NCBI GenBank assembly: GCA_020442545.1
Contig: JAGRJX010000289.1
Location: forward strand, 1 to 8,819
DNA: 8,819 nt
Source: Lysobacterales bacterium
GTDB lineage: Bacteria > Pseudomonadota > Gammaproteobacteria > Xanthomonadales > Xanthomonadaceae
Direction: 5' to 3'
Shown piece by piece: positions 1-4,949 of this stretch (the first letter of the stretch is position 1; every line of letters begins with the position of its first letter). Made by a program: the position numbers and the translations under genes. The notes beneath the pieces were generated by a model, which saw nothing but the letters and a program-made list of their open reading frames with translations, did not search any database and had not been told where the DNA came from.

Positions 1-140
1 ACACCGACATGACCGTCGAGGCCACCGTCAAGGCCGCCGGTGCCGACGTCGTTCGCTTCGAGCGCCTGGTGGTTGGTGAAGGCATCGAGAAAGTCGAAGA
101 GGACTACGCCGCCGAAGTGGCCAAGGCCATGCAGGTGTGA
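1..140 (+). CDS. tsf: Elongation factor Ts, C-terminal fragment (5' end outside window)
   Basis: The reading frame starting at base 3 gives 45 residues ending in AAEVAKAMQV and a TGA at 138-140. The stretch RFERLVVGEGIEKVEEDYAAE matches the well-known EF-Ts C-terminus (family pattern: R-F-x-V-GEG-IEK-x-x-x-DFAAEV). EF-Ts is the cytoplasmic guanine-nucleotide exchange factor that regenerates EF-Tu-GTP during translation elongation. Only the last part of the C-terminal dimerisation/coiled-coil end is present; the start lies upstream of the window. In most gammaproteobacteria the gene follows rpsB and is followed directly by pyrH. Here pyrH lies about 8.4 kb downstream and a strong terminator comes 71 bases after the stop. 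The identification is secure; the truncation is only the window edge. Confidence 0.96.
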   Translation, partial: TDMTVEATVKAAGADVVRFERLVVGEGIEKVEEDYAAEVAKAMQV

Positions 141-294
141 TGCAGTTCTGAATTGACGGCAGCGATCTGGATCAACGATCTGATTCAGCCGAAACGCCGG
201 AGCAACACGGGAAGGCCGCGGGAAACCGCGGCCTTCTTCATTTCCGTCGACACCACGCTCGACTGTTCGGAGCGAGTGAGCCGTGCACCGGCAT
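141..294. other. Convergent intergenic region between tsf and the Rhs gene
   Basis: This 154-base gap separates two convergent genes and contains the tsf terminator. No open frame on the - strand here is long enough or typical enough to be an immunity gene for the Rhs protein. The short + frame running through it (153-371) enters the Rhs 3' end and looks non-coding. No tRNA-like structure, att-like duplication or transposon end is visible. Confidence 0.7.
211..240 (+). terminator. Rho-independent terminator after tsf
   Basis: A perfect 11-bp inverted repeat (GAAGGCCGCGG at 211-221, GAAA tetraloop 222-225, complementary arm 226-236) is followed by the T-rich tail TTCATTT. The orientation of the tail fits + strand transcription, so it should end the rpsB-tsf transcript. 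The other side has no U-tract, so it would be at best a weak stop for the convergent Rhs gene that ends at 295. It is the only strong intrinsic terminator seen in the window. Confidence 0.9.
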
Positions 295-3200
295 TCAGGG
301 CACGCCGATTCCCCACTTCAAGCCGGCGTAGAGCTTGTCACCACGCGGAGCCAGGCCCATCAGGAAACTGAAGGTAGAGTCCAGTCCATCGTAGGCCACC
401 CGCAGCTTATAGAGGTCATCCTCGTTTTCGAGGCGGTCATCGAGCAGTTCCTTGATCCGATCAAGCCGCACCCGCAACTGCTCGTAGGTGATGTTGCCTT
501 CCTTGTAGGAGCGGAAAGCGTTCTCGCTCATCGTCTCGGCGCTGGCCAGCGCGTTTCGTACGCTGCGGCTGTAGTCCGACTCGTGCTGGTTCAGCTTGCC
601 GTTGAGCTTGTAGGCCTCGATCAGGCCACCCAGGAACGTGGCCGCGTTGCCGAGATTGCCCAGGGCCTTCATGCCTCGTGACGTCGCCTGGTTCACCGCG
701 CGCTGCGCATTGCGTTGCGCGGAGGCCGCCTGGTTGAAGGCACCGCGCGCACTGGATGCCGACTGCCCGCCCTGCGCGAGCTGTCTCGCCAGGGGCACGG
801 TCGTTTCCCGGGCCGCGTTGAGGTTGGCCTTGGCCGCCGCTTCCACAACACCCTGTAACGTGCCGCCAGCACTGACCGCGTTGACCGCTTCGCTCACGTA
901 GTCCAGTGCGGACGGCGACTGCGCCGGTTCCGGATTGCTGCCCCAGGGATCGACGAAATACATCGGGTTGCCGGCCGCGAAACCGTAGGGATTGAAGGCC
1001 AGCGGATTCAGCCACGGCCCGCTGCGGTCACGCGACAGGAAACGCAGGCTGACGCTGTCGTAGAAGCGCGCGCCCATGACATACAGGCGCGATACCGTGT
1101 CGCTGATCACGAAATACTCGCCGCCCCAGGTGAAAGGATTGCCGGTAATCGATCCAGCCACCGATCCGGCTTCGCTGCGCCGACCGTAGGGCGAGTAGCC
1201 ATAGCTGGCGATCACCGCGCCTGCGTCATCGGTGATGGCGAGCACGTTGCCCATTTCGTCGAAGTGGTAGTACTGCCGCTGCGCGCCGTTGGTTCGATAC
1301 AGGAGACGACCATTGGGCAGGCTGACGTAGTGCCATGTCGGCGTGCCCATCGAGTAGCTGGTGCCGACCGCAGGCTGTGCGAAGCCGTAATTCCAGCTCA
1401 TTGTGATATCCGCTGAACCGGCGGCATGCGCGACCAGATGACCCAGCGTATCCCAGGCCAGCGCGTCAGTGCCGCCGGATGTGCGACTGCTGGCGCGCAT
1501 GAACGGGTCGCGATCAAAGCCGATACCGTCAATCGCGGTCACCGCGCCCTTGCCATCGTGGCTGGCGCTGGACAGCTCGAACGACGCGTTCACCGATGCG
1601 CTCTCGACCACCGTCGCCACGCTGAAGTGCGTCGGCTGCTCCCTGCTCGCCTCGACGATGAAGCCGGACGGGTCGCGAACCAGCTGCAGATCAACGAAGG
1701 CACCGTGCTGCACGCGCTGCGTGCGCCCGTTGTCATCGTAGGTCCAGCTGCTGCTGACACCGTTGGGCCGGGTAATGCCAGTGATCCGGCCGACCGCATC
1801 GTGACTGAAGCCGGTCACACCACCCAGACCGTCATCCATCTGGCTGAGCAGGCCGCCGGCATCGTAGCTGTAGGTCACCACAAGCCCGCCCGGATAGACC
1901 ACGCTGCTGACGCGTCCCGTCGCCAGCTGCCGGTTGATGGTCAGGCCATTCGACGCGGTAACCCGGCCTTCGGCGTCGTGTGCCAGCGACAGTCCGCTGC
2001 CGCCGCTCAGCCGTCCCAGATCGTCGTAGCTGAAGTCGATGTCGGTGGTGGAAACGCCATCGAAGCCGCGACGCCGGGTGAGGTGTCCCATGGCGTCGTA
2101 ACTTTGCGTTTCGGTGTCGCCATCGGAAAAGGTGATGACGTCGTAGCGGTTGCGGTTGTCGTGCGTGTAGGTGGTGGTGTCGCCGTCAGGATCGCTGGAC
2201 GATGTCAGCCTTCCGGCGCTGTCGTAGGCCCAGCTCCAGTTGCCGCCCATCGGATCGGTTACCGAGGTCAGCAGCGCCAGCGCGTTGTGGCCGGTGTCGA
2301 GGCCAAGCGATCCGGCATCGATGCCGGCCAGGCGACCCGCTGCGTCGTAGCGGTAGCCGGTTTGGCGTCCGGCGGCGTCAGTCTGTCGCTGCAGGCGGCC
2401 CAGCTCGTCGTAGTCCAGCGTTGCCGTGCCACCGGCAGGCCAGTTGATCGCCGTCACCCGGCCCCAGCCATCGTGCTCGAAACTCGTGACTTCGTTCTCT
2501 CCGTTGCTGACCGACAGCAACTGGCCGACGGCATCATGACCGTACGTCCACACACCGCCCCAGGACTGCGTGATCGTCGCCGGAAAGCCCAGCGCGCTGT
2601 AGGTGAAACTGGTGGTTTCAGCGTTCGCGCGTGTTTCGCTCGCAATGCGGCCCAGCAGGTCGTAGGCAATTGTGGTCGTCTGCGACAGGGCGTCGGTGAT
2701 GCTGGTGACGCGATCGGCATTGTCGTAGCCGTACGACCGCACGTTGCTGTCGGCATCGGTGAACTGCACCAGCCGCCCGTTGCCGTCGTACTGCATGGAA
2801 GTGGTCAGACCGCGTTCGTCGGTCAGGCTGGTCAGGCGATCCATGCCGTCGCGGGTGAAGCTGCGCATGCTGCCGTCTTCGTGGGTGATCGACTGCAGCC
2901 GCCACAGCGCGTCGTAAGCGTAGGTGTCGGTGTTGCCGGAGGCATCCGTGCGCGTCTGCAGCATACCGTCGGCGCGATAGGTCCGGGCTTCCGTACCGCC
3001 CAGCGGATTCTGCGCGGTCAGCAACTGCCCGCGCGCGTTGACGGTCATGTTCCAGGTCGCGCCGCCCGGCTCGACGTAGCTGGTCAGGTTGCCGTTGGCG
3101 TCCCTGCCGAATTCCCAGCTTCGCCCGTCACCTGTGCTGATGCGATCAAGGTCGAAGTAGTCGAAACCGTCGTTGCTGCTGCCCTGGTATTCGTAGCTGG

Positions 3201-4593
3201 CGACGTTGCCGTCGGCATCGGTGGCGGTGGCGATCTGCCCGCTCAGCGGGTCGTAGCTCATGCTGCGACTCCGACCGATGGCGTCGGTGACCGTCTCGCG
3301 CCGACCGCTGCTGTCGTAGCTGATGGTCTGCACGTCGAGATCCGGATTGGTCAGTCCGATCAGACGCCCCATCGCATCGTGCGTGTGGACGACTTCATCA
3401 CGGTCGGGATCGGTGACCGTGGTATCCGGTGCGTTGTAGTCGAAACTCCAGACACCGCTGCCGGCATCGGTCTGTGTGTACACGCGATCATTGCCGTCCC
3501 AGGCCGTCAGCAGCGGCACGTTGCCTTCGTCACGCGTGACCTGCGTCATCAGGCCCGATGGCAGATAGCCGTAGGTGGAAAGGTCGCCTGCCGCATCCGT
3601 CACCGTCGCAAGGTGGCGATTGAAATCCGTGAACAGCGTGATCGTCCGTGATCCATCCGTGACTTGCGAGTAGAACTGCAGGCCGCTGATGGTCAGATCG
3701 AGTTGCCGCCCCAGCCCGTCACTGATGCTGTTCGGCACCTGATCCGCACCGCCGTTGGCGTAGCCGAAGTCCAGCGCATTGCCGTTGCGGTCGCTGATCG
3801 ACTTCAGCCGGCCGTCGGCATGGAAGCGATAGTGGCGCTGGTCACCGGGATCCATCAGCACGAAGTCGCCGCCATCCTCGACCAGTTGGAAACGACCATC
3901 CAGCGGCCGGTTGAGCACCCAATCGGGACCCATCTTGTCGAAGCGGATGCGCTGACCGTAGCGGAAGTCGATATCGACCCGCGTGCTGTCGCCGCTGAGG
4001 CCCATGCCGATATTGCTGCGCCAGCCGTCGCCCAGGCGTCCGCGACGACCGTCCGCGCTGAGCAGACCGGAGCTGTAGTAGCGACTGAAAACCAGCGGCA
4101 TCGGGCCATCCAGCCGCAGATCCGGCGGGTAGTACTCGAACAGTTCGCCGGAAAAGGTGTTGACCGGGTCGGAATCTTCGCCGGAGTCGGTTTCGTCAGC
4201 CCCGCCTGCGGGCGCGCCGTTCTCGGAAACCACCGTGATGCTCAACGGGCAGTTGGCGCCGGCATCATTCGGTGCGTAATACCAGGCCGCGGTCATGCTG
4301 GTGGTGCCGGGCACGAGGCCACAGATGCGGTAAACGCCGAGGTTGTACTTCGAGAACGGAAAACCGGCCAGCGAGGTATCACCCGGCGATGCCGAGGCAT
4401 TGGCGCCCGGCGGTGCCGGCAGGCCGTAATCGCTGGGTTCCGATTCAGCCACGTCGGCCACGATTTCCCAGGTAACACACTCTCCGGCGCGAATCGTGAT
4501 CGCCGACGGACCACATCGATGGGCCTGGACGGACATGGAAGACAGCAGCCCGAGCATGACGACGCTGACTGCGAGGTGTTGGCGAGGGTTCAT
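295..4593 (-). CDS. Exported Rhs/YD-repeat protein with variable C-terminus
   Basis: 1432 residues. Residues 1-24 form a Sec signal peptide (MNPRQH, a hydrophobic LAVSVVMLGLL core, likely cleavage after VQA). Residues 25-142 are a small, probably beta-rich domain with four cysteines (C27, C38, C91, C115), followed by an acidic Gly/Glu/Asp linker. At 142-173 DPVNTFSGELFEYYPPDLRL and FSRYYSS match the start of Rhs proteins (DUF6531-like). About 25 YD-type repeats (YDxxGRL, roughly 21 residues apart) fill residues 400-960. The RHS-associated core (1109-1218) ends in NPYGFAAGNPMYFVDPWG. The last 214 residues are a non-repetitive, helix-rich tail that I do not recognise. YD repeats are known to build a beta-cage shell. 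No PAAR or VgrG domain is present, so the route is Sec rather than type VI loading. The ATG is supported by GAGGGG at 4602-4607, 8 bases upstream. The start overlaps the stop of the small YD gene by ATGA, suggesting coupled translation. The role (toxin, adhesin or envelope structure) is not settled. Confidence 0.93.
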   Translation of the reverse strand: MNPRQHLAVSVVMLGLLSSMSVQAHRCGPSAITIRAGECVTWEIVADVAESEPSDYGLPAPPGANASASPGDTSLAGFPFSKYNLGVYRICGLVPGTTSMTAAWYYAPNDAGANCPLSITVVSENGAPAGGADETDSGEDSDPVNTFSGELFEYYPPDLRLDGPMPLVFSRYYSSGLLSADGRRGRLGDGWRSNIGMGLSGDSTRVDIDFRYGQRIRFDKMGPDWVLNRPLDGRFQLVEDGGDFVLMDPGDQRHYRFHADGRLKSISDRNGNALDFGYANGGADQVPNSISDGLGRQLDLTISGLQFYSQVTDGSRTITLFTDFNRHLATVTDAAGDLSTYGYLPSGLMTQVTRDEGNVPLLTAWDGNDRVYTQTDAGSGVWSFDYNAPDTTVTDPDRDEVVHTHDAMGRLIGLTNPDLDVQTISYDSSGRRETVTDAIGRSRSMSYDPLSGQIATATDADGNVASYEYQGSSNDGFDYFDLDRISTGDGRSWEFGRDANGNLTSYVEPGGATWNMTVNARGQLLTAQNPLGGTEARTYRADGMLQTRTDASGNTDTYAYDALWRLQSITHEDGSMRSFTRDGMDRLTSLTDERGLTTSMQYDGNGRLVQFTDADSNVRSYGYDNADRVTSITDALSQTTTIAYDLLGRIASETRANAETTSFTYSALGFPATITQSWGGVWTYGHDAVGQLLSVSNGENEVTSFEHDGWGRVTAINWPAGGTATLDYDELGRLQRQTDAAGRQTGYRYDAAGRLAGIDAGSLGLDTGHNALALLTSVTDPMGGNWSWAYDSAGRLTSSSDPDGDTTTYTHDNRNRYDVITFSDGDTETQSYDAMGHLTRRRGFDGVSTTDIDFSYDDLGRLSGGSGLSLAHDAEGRVTASNGLTINRQLATGRVSSVVYPGGLVVTYSYDAGGLLSQMDDGLGGVTGFSHDAVGRITGITRPNGVSSSWTYDDNGRTQRVQHGAFVDLQLVRDPSGFIVEASREQPTHFSVATVVESASVNASFELSSASHDGKGAVTAIDGIGFDRDPFMRASSRTSGGTDALAWDTLGHLVAHAAGSADITMSWNYGFAQPAVGTSYSMGTPTWHYVSLPNGRLLYRTNGAQRQYYHFDEMGNVLAITDDAGAVIASYGYSPYGRRSEAGSVAGSITGNPFTWGGEYFVISDTVSRLYVMGARFYDSVSLRFLSRDRSGPWLNPLAFNPYGFAAGNPMYFVDPWGSNPEPAQSPSALDYVSEAVNAVSAGGTLQGVVEAAAKANLNAARETTVPLARQLAQGGQSASSARGAFNQAASAQRNAQRAVNQATSRGMKALGNLGNAATFLGGLIEAYKLNGKLNQHESDYSRSVRNALASAETMSENAFRSYKEGNITYEQLRVRLDRIKELLDDRLENEDDLYKLRVAYDGLDSTFSFLMGLAPRGDKLYAGLKWGIGVP
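298..939 (-). other. Variable C-terminal region of the Rhs protein (residues 1219-1432)
   Basis: After DPWG the sequence becomes Ala/Gln/Asn-rich and helical (for example SARGAFNQAASAQRNAQRA near 1281-1299). A short hydrophobic Gly/Ala segment follows (LGNLGNAATFLGGLIEAY, 1311-1328), then a charged helical stretch (LRVRLDRIKELLDDRLENED, 1373-1392) and the ending GIGVP. In polymorphic Rhs toxins this position holds the toxin domain. I see no nuclease, deaminase, ADP-ribosyltransferase or protease motif and no downstream immunity gene. It could be an uncharacterised effector, a membrane-active segment or a structural tail. Confidence 0.6.
940..1269 (-). other. RHS repeat-associated core domain (residues 1109-1218)
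   Basis: The segment runs from YHFDEMGNV through YGYSPYGRR, the FTWGGEY and RLYVMGARFYDS blocks and RFLSRDR to NPYGFAAGNPMYFVDPWG. This corresponds to the conserved RHS-associated core (TIGR03696 type), which caps the cage and in several Rhs/TcC proteins acts as an aspartyl autoprotease that frees the C-terminal cargo. Candidate catalytic aspartates are D1189 (in SRDRSG) and D1215 (in DPWG). The usual DPxGL ending is DPWGSN here, lacking the leucine after which cleavage normally occurs, so self-cleavage is uncertain. Confidence 0.85.
1720..3393 (-). repeat. YD-repeat array within the Rhs protein (residues about 401-958)
   Basis: Divergent tandem units of about 21 residues with the signature [YFH]-x-[YH]-D-x-x-G-[RQ]-[LVI] run through this part of the protein. 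Clear units include SYDSSGR (425-431), MQYDGNGRL (600-608), YGYDNADRV (621-629), IAYDLLGRI (642-650), YGHDAVGQL (684-692), YRYDAAGRL (747-755), WAYDSAGRL (788-796), FSYDDLGRL (854-862) and FSHDAVGRI (929-937). After residue 958 the pattern decays until the core begins near 1109. At DNA level the recurring tcgtag and tcgtcgta words on the + strand are reverse complements of the Tyr-Asp codons. They also explain the very long open frames on the opposite strand. Confidence 0.9.
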
Positions 4594-4832
4594 GGCGCGC
4601 CCCCCTCGAAGCCGGATTCGAAGATCCGCAGATTCGGCCCGCCCTGGCGCCCGGTGATGTTCCCGGCAGCGTCATATTGGTAGGAAATCACGGTCGCCGC
4701 ACTGCGAACCTCGACCAGACGGCCTGCATCGTCGTACTGGTAGTGCTGTGTTTCGACGCTGGCGCCCGGCGCCAGCGGGAGGCCTCCCAGTATCAGAAAG
4801 CACAGGGTCCTCGGCGGTGTTTTGGCAATCAT
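4590..4832 (-). CDS. Small exported protein with two YD repeats
   Basis: 80 residues. The N-terminus MIAKTPPRTLCFLILGGLPL looks like a Sec signal peptide, with cleavage probable in the APGA/SVE area near residues 22-25. The mature part would be only about 55 residues: two YD units (YQYDDAGRL and YQYDAAGNI) and then the ending LRIFESGFEGGAP. From memory, F-x-S/D-GFE endings recur on exported proteins of this bacterial group. Its TGA overlaps the ATG of the Rhs gene by four bases (4590-4593), and the Rhs ribosome binding site lies inside its last codons, so the two are probably translated together. The start is the only ATG in this frame upstream of the repeats; the sequence before it has only a weak ribosome binding site (GATGGTG). 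It could instead be a relic of a larger Rhs gene, but the intact signal peptide, stop and overlap argue for a real gene. Function unknown. Confidence 0.75.
   Translation of the reverse strand: MIAKTPPRTLCFLILGGLPLAPGASVETQHYQYDDAGRLVEVRSAATVISYQYDAAGNITGRQGGPNLRIFESGFEGGAP
4602..4607 (-). promoter_or_regulatory. Ribosome binding site of the Rhs gene
   Basis: On the - strand GAGGGG lies 8 bases before the ATG at 4593 and inside the coding sequence of the small YD gene. It fixes the Rhs start and supports coupled translation. Confidence 0.7.
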
Positions 4833-4949
4833 GGCGCACCATCGGCTTCATGGGTTCAGTGATCCATGCGTCAAAAGCGCGGAGAACGCGCCAGACGACG
4901 TTGGTGTCGCGTCATTCACAGGCGTGCCAGCCCGCGTGACCGCGGGCAC
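4833..4949 (-). other. 117-base gap between kinase gene and small YD gene
   Basis: The kinase and small YD genes are on the same strand. Just after the kinase stop there is a GC-rich hairpin at 4930-4947, listed separately. On the - strand a TTGACG hexamer (complement of about 4868-4873) could be a -35 box for the YD/Rhs pair, but no convincing -10 lies 16-18 bases downstream. The gap is compatible either with read-through from the kinase or with a separate, perhaps alternative-sigma, promoter. Confidence 0.4.
4930..4947 (-). terminator. GC-rich hairpin just after the kinase gene; weak terminator candidate
   Basis: GCCCGCG (4930-4936), a TGAC loop and CGCGGGC (4941-4947) form a perfect 7-bp stem directly after the kinase stop (4950-4952). 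No U-run follows on the - strand, so it is not a standard intrinsic terminator. It might attenuate read-through or protect the kinase mRNA 3' end. Confidence 0.3.

Noticed and set aside
461..1015. 184-aa alternative - strand frame inside the 3' end of the Rhs gene, considered as an internal or immunity gene
   Set aside because: It is a shifted frame of the Rhs tail, very rich in Arg, Gly and Gln, with no domain. Immunity genes normally follow the toxin tail rather than overlapping it this way.
1720..3393. Periodic TCGTAG/TCGTCGTA words considered as a CRISPR or other DNA-level repeat
   Set aside because: The spacing varies around 63 bases and follows codons for the YD protein motif; copies are divergent and there are no conserved repeat-spacer units.
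1426..3651. 741-aa open frame on the + strand opposite the Rhs gene
   Set aside because: It is antisense to the YD-repeat array. High GC and recurrent Tyr-Asp-Gly codons remove stops from the opposite strand. The product is a low-information Val/Ala/Arg-rich sequence with no recognisable domain.
3664..4683. 339-aa open frame on the + strand opposite the Rhs N-terminus and the small YD gene
   Set aside because: It overlaps two genes with clear signal peptides and domains. Its own product has no domain and a composition typical of a GC-rich antisense frame.
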